Assembly (NCBI RefSeq): GCF_018069805.1
Contig: NZ_JAGPYN010000010.1
Span: 1 to 64,000, forward strand
Length of the DNA stretch: 64,000 nt
Direction: 5' to 3'
DNA from: Pseudoalteromonas ostreae
GTDB taxonomy: Bacteria; Pseudomonadota; Gammaproteobacteria; Enterobacterales; Alteromonadaceae
The notes under the pieces are model-generated. The model was not told the DNA's origin and did no database searches. It saw only the letters and a list, made by a program, of their open reading frames with translations. This document shows, piece by piece, positions 7,493 to 18,500 of this stretch (its first letter is position 1; every line of letters starts with the position of its first letter). Both the position numbers and the translations under genes were made by a program.

Positions 7493-9862
7493 ATGCGTAC
7501 TTTTACTAAAAGATCGACTGTAAGCTTAGCAATCGCTTTAGCGTTTTCAACTAATAGCTTTGCAAGTAGCAACGAAATAGAAGAAATCACGGTCGTGGCA
7601 AAACCAACGAGCTATGCAAATAGTGTGATTGAACAATCAATGATTGAGCAGCAGAGTTCGGTATCAAGTGTCTTATCGGTAATGGATAACCTACCGGGAA
7701 TTAGCATTAACGAAGGTGATGCATTTGGTGGTGATGATTGGTCTACCACTATTACGATGCGTGGCTTTAGTATCGATGGTAACCAACAGCAGTTAGGTAT
7801 GACGGTTGATGGTATACCAAACGGTGGATCTAACTATGGCGGTGGTGCAAAAGCGAATCGTTACCTAGACAGCGAAAACTTAGCCACTGTAGAAGTTGGC
7901 CAAGGGACTTCAGATATTGCTTCAGCATCACTTGAAGCGCTCGGTGGTACGTTTAATTTTGTTAGTAAAGATCCTAGTCTTGAGCGAGGAACTACATTTG
8001 CTTACACCAATGGTGATCACGATGCGACCCGTTATTATTTTAAGCATGAAACAGGTACTCTCTTTGACAACACGCAAGCTTATGTGAGTTATTCACAAAC
8101 CAATACTAGCCGCTGGATAGGTGATGGCAGTAATGGCGGTAAAGATAATCAACATGCGGAGGCTAAATTTGTATCTAACTTTAATGCGCTGACTGTAACA
8201 GGGCGTTTATCGTATGATGATGTAAGTGAGACCAACTATAACAGTGTGAGCTTGCAGCAATTTGCGCAAACACCCGATTGGGATCAACTAACTTGGAATT
8301 GGACCGGCGTACCACACTTTGACCAAATGTTTGCAGAAGGTTGGGGTACATTGCGTGAAAATGCGTTAGGTTACGTAAAGTTTGAATACGCAATCTCACC
8401 TTCGTCATTATTAACAATCAGCCCTTATTACCATAAAAACTCAGGGCGTGGCGATTGGATCCCACCTTATTTAACAACACCTGTCGATAAAGACGGTGAT
8501 CCAACAACTGAAGGCGGCACAAATGCTGGTTCATATGGTTTTGCAGATAGCCAAGGTAAGCCATTAACGCCTAATGCAAACTGTACAGACACACTCAGTT
8601 GGCCATGGGATTCAGGCACAGGGTTGAATCCTGCGTGTTACCCTGATTCGGCAATACCGGTAATGTCATATCGCCATACACACTATGACAAGGACCGTTT
8701 AGGTTTGACTGCCGATTATAAATTAACTTTAGGGATGCACGATATTGAAGCAGGTATTTGGTTTGAGCAAACTGATCGAGACGAATCTCGTGATTGGCAT
8801 AAAGTTATTGATGCTCGCGTGTATCATCACTTTGATAGCACTCCATACTGGACGCAATACAAAAATACTTTTGAAACAGATACCTTTAAATGGTACATAC
8901 AAGATTCTATCAGCCTAGGCGATTTTACAGTTAATCTTGGCGCTAAACAGTATTTAGTTGAATTACAAAAATACGATCATTTTGCAGATCTACGCTCAGA
9001 TAAAATAAACAGTGATTCAGATGTGTTATTTAGTGCAGGTGCTTTGTACCAGCTAACTAGCAGCACAGAGTTATTCGCCAGTTTTAGTGAGAATTTCTCA
9101 GCAATTAAAGATGGTGTGCTGGAGCGTGATAGTTCTACATTCACAGAAATTGAACCAGAAACAGCTGAAAATATCGACTTTGGTGTACGTTATAAAGCAG
9201 ACCGCTTGAGCCTAACGGCGACCGCTTATTCTATTGCCTTTGATAACCGTATCACCTTTATCGCACCTGGCAGTGATACCGGCGGGATTGATTATACGAT
9301 AGGTACAAATGGCTCTTACATCAATGTAGGTGGTATTGACTCGCAAGGTATTGAACTATCAGCAAGTTATATGCTTACAAATGAATGGAATATTTATACT
9401 TCATACACTAATAACAGCTCTGAATACGCATCGCACGATCCAAGTGCCTACGATGCCGATGGTGTTATCCTCAAAGATGAAGACGGAAAAGCGCTACCGC
9501 CAAGCTTTAAAAAAGGCGATGACGTAATCGATTCACCAAGCGATATGTTTGTGCTTTCGACCGATTATTACAGTGGCGACTTCCGCTTTGGTATATCCGC
9601 TAAATATACCGGTGAACGCTTAGGTGCATTTTTAGATGAGCAAACTCGTACACGTAATAAAGTTGATGGTTATACCGTGCTTGATATCAATGCCGGTTAT
9701 GCTGCAGACGTCAATGCCGGCCCATTTAAATCAATCGATATTGCTTTTGCTGTCACTAACGTAACAGATAAACAGTATTTAGCGGGTGGAACAGGTAATG
9801 GCAGCACTTATTTTATTGGTGCACCACGAACTGCAGCACTTACATTTACTGCTAATTTTTAA
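7493..9862 (+). CDS. TonB-dependent outer-membrane receptor
   Basis: A 789-aa outer-membrane transporter. A signal peptide of about 24 residues (MRTFTKRSTVSLAIALAFSTNSFA) is followed by a TonB-box-like EEITVVA, a plug domain (SVLSVMDNLPGISINEGDAFGGDDWSTTITMRGFSIDG) and a beta-barrel ending in the terminal Phe of TALTFTANF-type porin ends. The ATG at 7493 is chosen because it gives a proper signal peptide; the frame remains open upstream to a GTG at 7454. It heads a cluster with two secreted phosphatases and is preceded by Pho-box-like repeats, so the ligand may be an organophosphate or a product of its hydrolysis rather than a siderophore. Substrate is inferred from context only. Confidence 0.92.
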   Translation: MRTFTKRSTVSLAIALAFSTNSFASSNEIEEITVVAKPTSYANSVIEQSMIEQQSSVSSVLSVMDNLPGISINEGDAFGGDDWSTTITMRGFSIDGNQQQLGMTVDGIPNGGSNYGGGAKANRYLDSENLATVEVGQGTSDIASASLEALGGTFNFVSKDPSLERGTTFAYTNGDHDATRYYFKHETGTLFDNTQAYVSYSQTNTSRWIGDGSNGGKDNQHAEAKFVSNFNALTVTGRLSYDDVSETNYNSVSLQQFAQTPDWDQLTWNWTGVPHFDQMFAEGWGTLRENALGYVKFEYAISPSSLLTISPYYHKNSGRGDWIPPYLTTPVDKDGDPTTEGGTNAGSYGFADSQGKPLTPNANCTDTLSWPWDSGTGLNPACYPDSAIPVMSYRHTHYDKDRLGLTADYKLTLGMHDIEAGIWFEQTDRDESRDWHKVIDARVYHHFDSTPYWTQYKNTFETDTFKWYIQDSISLGDFTVNLGAKQYLVELQKYDHFADLRSDKINSDSDVLFSAGALYQLTSSTELFASFSENFSAIKDGVLERDSSTFTEIEPETAENIDFGVRYKADRLSLTATAYSIAFDNRITFIAPGSDTGGIDYTIGTNGSYINVGGIDSQGIELSASYMLTNEWNIYTSYTNNSSEYASHDPSAYDADGVILKDEDGKALPPSFKKGDDVIDSPSDMFVLSTDYYSGDFRFGISAKYTGERLGAFLDEQTRTRNKVDGYTVLDINAGYAADVNAGPFKSIDIAFAVTNVTDKQYLAGGTGNGSTYFIGAPRTAALTFTANF

Positions 9863-9886
9863 GCCCTAATTATAAAAATAATAACC

Positions 9887-9913
9887 AAAACCCATCCTTG
9901 TTGATGGGTTTTT
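9887..9913 (+). terminator. intrinsic terminator or attenuator between receptor and phosphatase genes
   Basis: AAAACCCATC/GATGGGTTTT stem with a 6-nt loop and a T-run, 24 nt after the receptor stop and only about 15 nt before the next start codon. There is no room for a promoter between them, so the phosphatase genes probably depend on read-through. Confidence 0.8.
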
Positions 9914-9928
9914 ATTGATAGGAATACT

Positions 9929-11056
9929 ATGAAAGCAATAGCTAAACTGGCCGTAATAGGTTGTACATTAATGATAAGTCATATTGTCAAAGCCAGTGAT
10001 AATGTCGTGCTTGTGACGCTTGATGGTGTGCGCTGGCAAGAGGTATTTAACGGCGCCGATCAAAAATTGTTAGCAAATCCCGATTTTGTTAAACAGCCAG
10101 AGCAATTGAAGCAACAGTTTTGGCGCGATGACAAACACGCCCGACAAGCTCAGTTAATGCCATTTATTAGCAATACGATTGCCCAACACGGTGTGTTAAT
10201 TGGCGATAGAGAAAATGGTTCAACAATGTCGGTGAGTAACCCGTGGTATTTTTCATACCCAGGCTACAGTGAGATCTTAACTGGCAGTGTTGATGAGGCA
10301 ATTAACAGTAATGATAAAACGCCAAATCCAAATAAAACTATTTTAGAGCGATTAGATCAACGCGCTAACTATAAAAATAAAACCGCCTTATTTGGCAGTT
10401 GGGATGTATTTCCGTTTATTGTTAATACCAAACGCAGCGACGTATATGTAAATGCGGGTTTTATGCCAATTGAGGCAGACTTATTTGCCGATGCGCCACT
10501 ATTAAATGCTTTACAACAGGAGATCCCAAGTCCTTGGCATAATGTGCGTTTAGACAGTTTTACATATCGTTTTGCCAAAGCTTATATGCTGGCAAAAAAG
10601 CCTAAGTTATTAGTGATCAGCTTAGGTGAAACCGATGATTTTGCCCATGATGGCCATTACGATCACTATTTGCAGTCGGCTAAACAAAGTGACGCTTTTA
10701 TCAAAGATTTATGGCAAACCATTCAGACTACACCTGGCTATAAAAATAACACAACGCTTATTATCACCACAGATCATGGCCGTGGCAGTAACGCTAATGA
10801 TTGGCAGCATCATAGTTCAAAACAAGCAATGGCAAAATCGGAGCAAGGTCGTAAAGCTTTTCCTGAGGGAATTATTGGCTCTGAGCATATTTGGTTAGCT
10901 GCAATTGGCCCAGATATTAAACCGCAAGGTTTATTAAAAACAACAACAGAGCTCAAACAAGCACAAGTTGCGGCAACGATTTTAACCGTACTTGGCGAAA
11001 ACCCTAAGCAGCTTAATCCCGCTATGGCGGATGCAATTGATGAGATTTTAAAATGA
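9929..11056 (+). CDS. secreted alkaline-phosphatase-superfamily hydrolase
   Basis: A 375-aa exported metal-dependent phosphatase or phosphodiesterase. A signal peptide of about 22 residues (MKAIAKLAVIGCTLMISHIVKA) is followed by VVLVTLDGVRWQEVF with the first metal aspartate, a candidate nucleophile in YPGYSEILTG, SLGETDDFAHDGHYDHYL with metal Asp and His, ITTDHGRG with Asp-His, and a late metal His in GSEHIW. These are the ordered landmarks of the nucleotide pyrophosphatase/alkaline phosphatase superfamily. Its ATG overlaps nothing upstream but follows the attenuator closely; its stop overlaps the start of the PhoD-like gene (ATGA). Exact substrate is unknown; phosphomono- or diesters are likely. 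Confidence 0.85.
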   Translation: MKAIAKLAVIGCTLMISHIVKASDNVVLVTLDGVRWQEVFNGADQKLLANPDFVKQPEQLKQQFWRDDKHARQAQLMPFISNTIAQHGVLIGDRENGSTMSVSNPWYFSYPGYSEILTGSVDEAINSNDKTPNPNKTILERLDQRANYKNKTALFGSWDVFPFIVNTKRSDVYVNAGFMPIEADLFADAPLLNALQQEIPSPWHNVRLDSFTYRFAKAYMLAKKPKLLVISLGETDDFAHDGHYDHYLQSAKQSDAFIKDLWQTIQTTPGYKNNTTLIITTDHGRGSNANDWQHHSSKQAMAKSEQGRKAFPEGIIGSEHIWLAAIGPDIKPQGLLKTTTELKQAQVAATILTVLGENPKQLNPAMADAIDEILK

Positions 11057-12117
11057 AGCATTTAATTAAAGCGGCCGCATTGGTAAGCATTGTTGCGAGT
11101 TTTTCAGTATTAAGTACACCGCAAAAACTAACGCCGCAAAAAATACTGTTTGGCTCATGTGGGCATCAAGATAAAGATATTCCGATTTTTGACGCGATCA
11201 ATAAAGAGCAGGCTGATTTGTTTATCTTTTTGGGTGATAATATTTACGGCGACACCAACAATATGCGCGTACTTGCCGATAAATATCAGCGCTTAGCTGC
11301 TAAGCCCGGCTTTAAAACGTTAAAAGCACAGACTCCCCTTATTGCCATGTGGGATGATCATGATTTTGGCCAAAATGATGCAGGTAAAGAGTACCCACAT
11401 AAAGAACAGTCTCGGGAAATTATGCTCGACTTTTGGCAAGAGCCAACGGGTTCAGTGCGTCGCACACGTGCCGATGGGATTTATACCTCGTATATGTATG
11501 GCGAAGGTGAGCACACGATACAAGTGATCATGCCTGATCTGCGTTGGAACCGCGATGCACTTAACCACGTTAGTGAAACACAATACAAGACTGAGCGTAA
11601 AGCGAATAATCAAGGGCCTTATAGCCCAAGTGAAGTAAAAGGCGCATCGATGTTAGGTGAAGCGCAGTGGCAATGGCTTGAACAAGAGCTTAAAAAGCCT
11701 GCTGCAATTAAACTGATTGCTTCGAGCTTACAGTTACTGCCTGACTTTACCGGCTGGGAGTCGTGGGCTAATTTTCCGGAGGATAGAAACCGTTTATTTG
11801 CGTTAATTAAAAAACACAAAGTAAACGGCGTGGTAATTATCAGTGGCGACACACACTGGGGCGAGATATCAAGGTATGAACAAAACCTTGATTATCCACT
11901 GATTGAAATGACCAGCTCAGGCCTTACTGAAAAATGGAAAAACGTCAGTCCTAATAAACACCGCGTGGGGAAGTTCACACATGACGTTAATTACGGTGAT
12001 TTAAGCATTGATTGGCAACAAATAGATCCAGCTATTTCACTCCAGCTAAAAGGCATTGATGGCGATGTGATCATGCAAAGCCAATTTAGCTTATCAAGTA
12101 TTAGCCCATATAAATAA
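11053..12117 (+). CDS. PhoD-family alkaline phosphatase/phosphodiesterase
   Basis: A 354-aa exported metallophosphatase. It has a hydrophobic N-terminus (about 21 residues, no lipobox), then GSCGHQD, FLGDNIYGDT (metal Asp), WDDHDFGQNDAG (the PhoD signature with Asp-Asp-His) and ISGDTHWGEIS near residue 265. PhoD enzymes cleave phosphomono- and diesters outside the cytoplasm and are typical Pho-regulon members. It is translationally coupled (ATGA overlap) to the unrelated alkaline-phosphatase-superfamily gene, so the two enzymes are made together and probably act on complementary substrates delivered near the TonB receptor. Confidence 0.88.
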   Translation: MKHLIKAAALVSIVASFSVLSTPQKLTPQKILFGSCGHQDKDIPIFDAINKEQADLFIFLGDNIYGDTNNMRVLADKYQRLAAKPGFKTLKAQTPLIAMWDDHDFGQNDAGKEYPHKEQSREIMLDFWQEPTGSVRRTRADGIYTSYMYGEGEHTIQVIMPDLRWNRDALNHVSETQYKTERKANNQGPYSPSEVKGASMLGEAQWQWLEQELKKPAAIKLIASSLQLLPDFTGWESWANFPEDRNRLFALIKKHKVNGVVIISGDTHWGEISRYEQNLDYPLIEMTSSGLTEKWKNVSPNKHRVGKFTHDVNYGDLSIDWQQIDPAISLQLKGIDGDVIMQSQFSLSSISPYK

Positions 12118-12137
12118 TGACTCCCTCAGAAAATAAA

Positions 12138-12161
12138 ACGCACAGTCTCTATACTGTGCGT
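12138..12161 (+). terminator. stem-loop at the end of the phosphatase cluster
   Basis: Perfect 9-bp stem ACGCACAGT/ACTGTGCGT with a 6-nt loop, 20 nt after the PhoD-like stop. The downstream tail is ATAAAAATTG rather than a T-run; the better T-run is on the minus strand, where no gene ends. Confidence 0.5.
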
Positions 12162-12284
12162 ATAAAAATTGAGTTAATTATTGTGCTAACTCGCTGATTT
12201 ATTAATGCCAATTAGCGACAATGGCTACCCCTATAATTGAAAATATCTTACACTGTTTTTATATCAAGCAAGAACAGTGTCGCA

Positions 12285-15200
12285 ATGCTCAATATTATTC
12301 AATCTAACCGTATGGAAGCCCTGCAAGCGCAGTTTCATCAGCTTTTAAAAGTAAACCCATTAAACAGCCCGTTTGATAAAGAAGTGGTGTTGGTGCAATC
12401 TCCGGGTATGTCGCAGTGGCTAAAAATTGGTTTAAGTGAAAGTTTGGGGGTGGCAGCACAGGTAGATTTTCCATTGCCGTCGAGTTTCATTTGGCAGTTA
12501 TACCAGCAGCTATTACCGAATGTACCCAAAGAGTCGGCGTTTAATAAACCTAATCTTGCTTGGAAGTTGTTTGCTATTTTACCAAACTGCATTGATGAAC
12601 CGTTATATTTACCCCTTAAAACCTACTTAGCAGGTGACACTGACGGTCAAAAAACTTTTGCTTTATGTGAAAAAATAGCCGATGTATATGACCAATATTT
12701 AATGTACCGTCCGCACTGGATAGCAACATGGGACAGCGGCACTGATAAATTAGATGATGTAGATATTAGTATCGCGCCGTGGCAGCCTGATCTGTGGCGA
12801 AAAATAGTAGCGCATAGTCAAGTGCTTGGGCAAAGCCAGTTTCATCGTGCCAATATGCAAGGGCAGTTATTAGCCGCGCTTGATAAAATGGATAGTAGCT
12901 TATTACCAAAGCGGATCAGTTTATTTGGTATTTCAGCCATTGCCAGTTCGCAACTTGATGTGTTTGATGCATTGAGTAAAAAAACCGAGGTATTTTTATT
13001 CTTTTTTAATCCCAGCGAACATTATTGGGGGGATTTAATTGATGAAAAAACGGCAGCTAAAATAACGGCTAAATACGCCAAAATGCCATTGCTGGAAGCG
13101 CAGCAAAAAAAGTCAAGTGAGCCAGAGCAAGACTATTATTTTATTGGTAATCCGTTGTTATCATCGTGGGGTAAATTAGGCCGTGATTACTTTGAACAAC
13201 TGGTACAGCGTGACGCAAGCTGGATTGATGGCTTTATTGATGTGTTTGACGACAGTTTACTTGGTCAAATTCAAAGCGAAATTTACCAGTTAGCGTTTAA
13301 AGGTGAATCCCTTACTGACAATAAAGAATGGTTTATAAACGATGAAGGTAAGCTTGCAATAAGCACTACCGATACCAGCATTGCTCTAAGTGATTGCCAT
13401 ACTCCACTTAGAGAAGTTGAGCGTTTGCACGATTACTTACTTAATTTATTTAATCAAAACCCCGCACTCACCCCAAAAGATATTATAGTAATGATGCCGG
13501 ATGTTGGCACTTATAGCCCTTACATCGAAGCGGTATTTGGTGGTGCGCAGGGTAACCGTTTTATTCCCTATGCGTTAGCCGATCTAGCCATTGAGCAAGA
13601 AAAACCGGTACTGAGTTCGTTTGCAAGCTTAGCTGATCTGCCGTTTTCGCGCTTTGGTGTGTCAGATATCCTTGATTTACTGCAAGTGACGCAAATAGCT
13701 GAAAAGTTTAGTGTTGAAGCGCACGAATATGAGCAAATTCAATATTGGCTTGAGCGGGTTGGCGTCAAGTGGGGAATAAACGCCGAGCATAAGCATAGCT
13801 TTGATTTACCCGCGATAGAATTAAATACCTGGCAACATGGCTTAAACCGCTTATTGTTAGGTATTGCCCAACGTGATGAACAATGTCCGTTTAATGGTAT
13901 ATATAGCGCTGATGAAGTGGAAGGGATGGCACTTGATACACTCAATAAATTAGTGCATTTTATTGATGTATTGCAACACTTTAAACACAGGCTCACCCCA
14001 GACGACACGCTCACTAATAAAACCCTTATCCTGAGTGAACTATTAACGGCTATTTACGAGAGCGAAAGCGACGATAGCTGGGATTTACTGGTACTGCAAA
14101 AGGTGCTCGAAGAGCTGCAAAAGCACCATGATAATGGCGATTACACGCAAGTAGTGTCGCAGCGTATTGTGAGTTATTTAATTAAACAAGGCATTCAAGA
14201 AAAAGGTGTAGGGCAACGCTTTTTAGTCGGCCAAGTGAACTTTTGTACGCTAATGCCAATGCGTGCTGTGCCATTTAAAGTGGTGTGTATGTTAGGGCTT
14301 AACGATGCCGATTACCCACGAACGGTGCAGCCGATTGGTTTTGATTTAGTGCCTTATTCGAAAAAGCAAAAAGGTGACCGATCGCGCAAATTAGATGACC
14401 GTTACTTATTTTTAGAAGCGCTGCTCAGCGCCCGTGATAACTTATACATGAGCTATATTGGCCGTTCATGTTTTGATAATCAACCGCGTATGCCATCAAC
14501 CTTAGTGAGTGAATTACTAGAATACATTGGCCGCAGTTTCAAATTTGCTGAGCCAAGTGAGCAAAGCTTGCCTGAGTGTTTGATCAATAAACAGCATTTA
14601 CAGCCTTTTAATAGCCTAAATTATCAGGCAGATACCACTAATACGCTGCAATCAAATCACAGTTATAATCCAATTTGGTTACCCGCTCAGGCAATAATCC
14701 CAGAGCCACTGACGGCGCTTGAGGTCAGCGCACCTGAACATCTTGATCTGGATATGTTTATCCGCAGCGTATGCAATGCACAAGAGAGTTTTTATCAGCA
14801 AAGTTTAGGGTTGCGTTTAGCACAATTTAACGAAATAGCTAAAGATGAAGAGCCATTTAGTTTAGACGCACTGCAGCGTTATTTTTATCTCGACGAAATA
14901 CTCGAAGCGGCTATTTTTGAGCAGCCCCTTAGTCGTGAGCAAATACTGCAACGAGGCGAGTTACCGCAGGCGCATGTTGGAGATTTGATCTTTGAGAAAA
15001 TGCAGCACCGGGTTGATGCACTGGCAGGGCAAGTTAAAGAGCACATCAAGGGCGGCAAAAATGAACCGATTGAAGTTGCGCTAACACTTTACAGTGATAG
15101 CAACAGTACTGAGCTTGAAGGCTGGTTAAATCATTTTTATCAGCACAAACAAGTGTTTTATCGCAGTGCCAGTATCAAGGCAAAAGATCTCATCAAGGGC

Positions 15201-15593
15201 TTTATATATCACCTTGTTGCGCAGTGCGTGGATCAACATGTAGAAACTGTATTACTTGGGCTTGATAAACAAATCACTTTTGCTGCTTTGGCTAAAGCAG
15301 ATGCCCAAGCACTGTTGCAAGATTGGTTTACTTTATATAACGCGCTACTTAAAGAACCCGTAGCGTTTTTTCCTGTGAGTGGCTATGAGTACGTAAAAAG
15401 TGGTGGCGATATTGGCAAGGCAATGAGCAAATTTAGCCCACAATATATTGGCCGAGGCGAGGGCGAGAACCCCTATATTCGCTTAACAACGCAATCGTTG
15501 AATGAGTGCCAAGAGGAATTTATACGCTGGAGCGAAAAGCTACTTGCGCCGTTATTTGCACATGCAAAGGAGAGTGACCATGCAAGCGCTTGA
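12285..15593 (+). CDS. recC: exodeoxyribonuclease V gamma subunit RecC
   Basis: RecC is the subunit of RecBCD that splits the DNA strands and recognises Chi. The product is about 1102 aa from the ATG at 12285 (MLNIIQSNRMEALQAQF), close to E. coli RecC (1122 aa). The inactive helicase-like N-terminus shows SPGMSQWLKIGLSESLGVAAQVDFPLPSSFIWQLYQ, and the middle shows GQVNFCTLMPMRAVPFKVVCMLGLNDADYPR, both typical of RecC. An in-frame TTG upstream at 12237 is not needed. It overlaps recB by 14 nt and forms a recC-recB-recD operon; the ptrA gene found between recC and recB in enterics is absent here. Confidence 0.95.
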   Translation: MLNIIQSNRMEALQAQFHQLLKVNPLNSPFDKEVVLVQSPGMSQWLKIGLSESLGVAAQVDFPLPSSFIWQLYQQLLPNVPKESAFNKPNLAWKLFAILPNCIDEPLYLPLKTYLAGDTDGQKTFALCEKIADVYDQYLMYRPHWIATWDSGTDKLDDVDISIAPWQPDLWRKIVAHSQVLGQSQFHRANMQGQLLAALDKMDSSLLPKRISLFGISAIASSQLDVFDALSKKTEVFLFFFNPSEHYWGDLIDEKTAAKITAKYAKMPLLEAQQKKSSEPEQDYYFIGNPLLSSWGKLGRDYFEQLVQRDASWIDGFIDVFDDSLLGQIQSEIYQLAFKGESLTDNKEWFINDEGKLAISTTDTSIALSDCHTPLREVERLHDYLLNLFNQNPALTPKDIIVMMPDVGTYSPYIEAVFGGAQGNRFIPYALADLAIEQEKPVLSSFASLADLPFSRFGVSDILDLLQVTQIAEKFSVEAHEYEQIQYWLERVGVKWGINAEHKHSFDLPAIELNTWQHGLNRLLLGIAQRDEQCPFNGIYSADEVEGMALDTLNKLVHFIDVLQHFKHRLTPDDTLTNKTLILSELLTAIYESESDDSWDLLVLQKVLEELQKHHDNGDYTQVVSQRIVSYLIKQGIQEKGVGQRFLVGQVNFCTLMPMRAVPFKVVCMLGLNDADYPRTVQPIGFDLVPYSKKQKGDRSRKLDDRYLFLEALLSARDNLYMSYIGRSCFDNQPRMPSTLVSELLEYIGRSFKFAEPSEQSLPECLINKQHLQPFNSLNYQADTTNTLQSNHSYNPIWLPAQAIIPEPLTALEVSAPEHLDLDMFIRSVCNAQESFYQQSLGLRLAQFNEIAKDEEPFSLDALQRYFYLDEILEAAIFEQPLSREQILQRGELPQAHVGDLIFEKMQHRVDALAGQVKEHIKGGKNEPIEVALTLYSDSNSTELEGWLNHFYQHKQVFYRSASIKAKDLIKGFIYHLVAQCVDQHVETVLLGLDKQITFAALAKADAQALLQDWFTLYNALLKEPVAFFPVSGYEYVKSGGDIGKAMSKFSPQYIGRGEGENPYIRLTTQSLNECQEEFIRWSEKLLAPLFAHAKESDHASA

Positions 15594-18500
15594 TCCACTT
15601 ACCATGCCGCTTATTGGGCAAAGTCTCATTGAAGCCAGTGCAGGCACCGGTAAAACGTATACTATTACAGGTTTATATTTACGTTATTTACTCGGCATGC
15701 AAATCGCGCAACAACACTCATCGCCCGTAAATACTCCGCTGAGTGTTGAACAAATATTGGTCGTTACGTTTACCGATGCCGCCACCCAAGAAATTAAAGA
15801 CCGTGTGCGCACTCGTATTATAGCCGCACGTGATGCACTGCTTGGCCAAGCAACAGAGGATAAGCTGATCAATGCTGTGATCGCCACAATCGATGATAAA
15901 CACCGTGCATTTGATTTGCTCGATGCCGCCGCTAAATCGATGGATGAAGCAGCAATATTCACCATTCATGGTTTTTGCCAACGAATGTTAAAACAGCATG
16001 CGTTTGAGTCTGGTGTGGCGTTTAATTTGGAGTTTATTTTAGATCAACGGGAGATCTTGCTTGAAACCATCAAAGATTTTTGGCGAGTGTTTGTATATCC
16101 ACTCAATAAAGAAAAAACCGATGCAATTTTAGAGGTATTTGCAGCCCCTGAAGCGTTATTTAGTAAAGTGGCGAACATACTTAATAAAGGCAATGCACAG
16201 GTTACTCCGCAAATAAAACTAGATGATGTGTGGCAAGCACGCGAGCTATATCTTGGTAAAGTCGCGAGCTTTAAAAAAGCCTGCCTTGATAGCGAATTTA
16301 TTGCAGCTGTAAAAAGCTCAGGCTTAAGTGGTGCCAAAACACCTGCACGTAAAGGCAGCCTTGCAGCGCTTGAGGCATTTTGTATTGGTGATGAGCTGTT
16401 TTTTGAGTTTGGTACAAACAAGTACTCGTATGAAATATGGAGTACTGAAAACCTCAGTGAAGAAACTAATTATAAAAAAAATCAGCCTTTGTTTAGTCAT
16501 GTAATGCTTAGCCAGTTTGATGAAATGGCTAAGCTTGTTAACACCGTTAATCAAGGCTTGGCAATCGCTATTGTGCAACATGCGGCAAGTTGGGTTAAAC
16601 AAGCCATTGTAAAACGCAAGCAAGAGCAAAGCGTTATAACTCCTGATGACTTATTAACTAATTTGCACAGTGCACTCAATACAGAGCAAGGCGCAGCACT
16701 GGCAGAAAAAATAGCGCAGTTGTTCCCGGTAGCGATGATTGATGAGTTTCAAGATACTGATCCCATTCAGTACGGTATTTTTAGTAAAATTTATAGCCAA
16801 GAAAACACCACGCTTGCCATGATAGGCGACCCTAAACAAGCTATTTACGGTTTTAGGGGCGCGGATATTTTTACGTACATTGGTGCTAAACACGAAGTGG
16901 CAAAGGAGCAGCAATTTACCCTTGGTACTAACTTTCGTTCCAGTAGCGATGTGGTTGCAAGCGTCAATGCACTGTTTAGTAAACACGATAACAGCTTTAT
17001 TTATAACGATGCGATCCCGTTTAATCGCGTGGCGGCACAAGGTAAAAAAGCCGATAAATCGTTTTTAATTGATGGCCAACCTGCCACCGCCTTTGAGTTT
17101 TGTGTGCTTGCAGATAGCGCCGCAGATGAAAAAAATAAACCAACTAATAAAGGCATTGGCCAGCAACATTTAGCTAGCTATTTTGCCAATAAAATAGTGA
17201 TCTTACTTGAGCAAGCACAGCAAGGGCGTGCGTGTATTGCGAATAAGCCTGTCACGGCGGCAGATATTTGTATTTTGGTGCGTGATCGGGTTGAAGCGCA
17301 AATTATGAAAAAAGCCCTCAGTGATGCCAAAATTGCGAGCGTGTACTTATCCCGTGAGAGTGTATTTAGCCAAGAGCTGAGCCATCATTTACTTAATTTT
17401 TTATCGGCTTTACATGGCCAATACAACGAATCACTGTTGCGCGGCGTGTTAGCTGGGCCACTATTTTGCTTAAGTTATAATGACATTTATGCCTTAGCTG
17501 ATGATGAAGCACAGTGGCAAGAGCATCTTAACTTTTTTGCTTACTTGAGCTCTATTTGGTACAAACAAGGTGCTATGGCAATGCTTGAGCACTTACTCAG
17601 TCACAATCAATTAAGCGCGAAATGGCAAGGGTTGGGTTACAACGTTGAGCGTTGGCTGACCGATTTTCGTCATTTAGGCGAGATCCTGCAGCAAAAACAA
17701 ATCGAGCTAGAGGGTACTTTACGATTATTACGTTGGTTTGCGCAGCAAGTAAGTCAACAAGATGCCGAAACCGTGCAAGTTCGCCTTGAGAGTGATGCCA
17801 ATTTGGTAAAAATAGTCACTATGCATGCTTCAAAAGGGCTTGAATACCCGCTGGTATTTATGCCATTTGCCAGCGGTTATCGTGAAACGAAAGATGCGTT
17901 GTATCATCAGGATGGCCAGCTGATTTACGATCTCAGTAAAAACGACGATGCGTTACAAAAAGCGGAGCAAGAACGCCTAGCTGAAGATTTACGGTTATTG
18001 TATGTTGCACTCACTCGCGCCGTTCATTACTGCGCAATTGGTATGTATAACCTAGGCCAAGGACAGAGTAGTCGGTTGGCAATTCAAAGTAGCTCCTTAG
18101 GGCATGTATTATTTGCAGGACTTGATATCACCAGTAGTTTAGTGTGGCGCACGCATTTGCAAGAGTTTTGTGCAGACAAACCAGCCATGAGTTATCAACA
18201 GTTTACTAGCGAAGAGTTATTTCAGCAGGGGGCATTATCACTGCAATCAAGCCAAACACAAAGTCATAGTGTGAGTGTTAATAAGGTTAAAGTTAAAATT
18301 GAACGTGATTGGCGCACCACCAGTTTTAGTGCGCTGAGTTTTAAAAGTCATAGCGAGCATTTAGAACCTGGGCGCAGCGACGAAGATCATCAAAAAGATG
18401 AGTTTGCCACGCAACAAGACGATATTCGCTCACCTTATAGCTTTCCCAAGGGGGCAAAACCGGGTAGTTGTTTACACGAGATTTTTGAGCAACTGGATTT

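Noticed and set aside
15684-17040. Several long minus-strand open frames inside recB
   Set aside because: They are shadows of the recB reading frame with no start signals and low-complexity composition.
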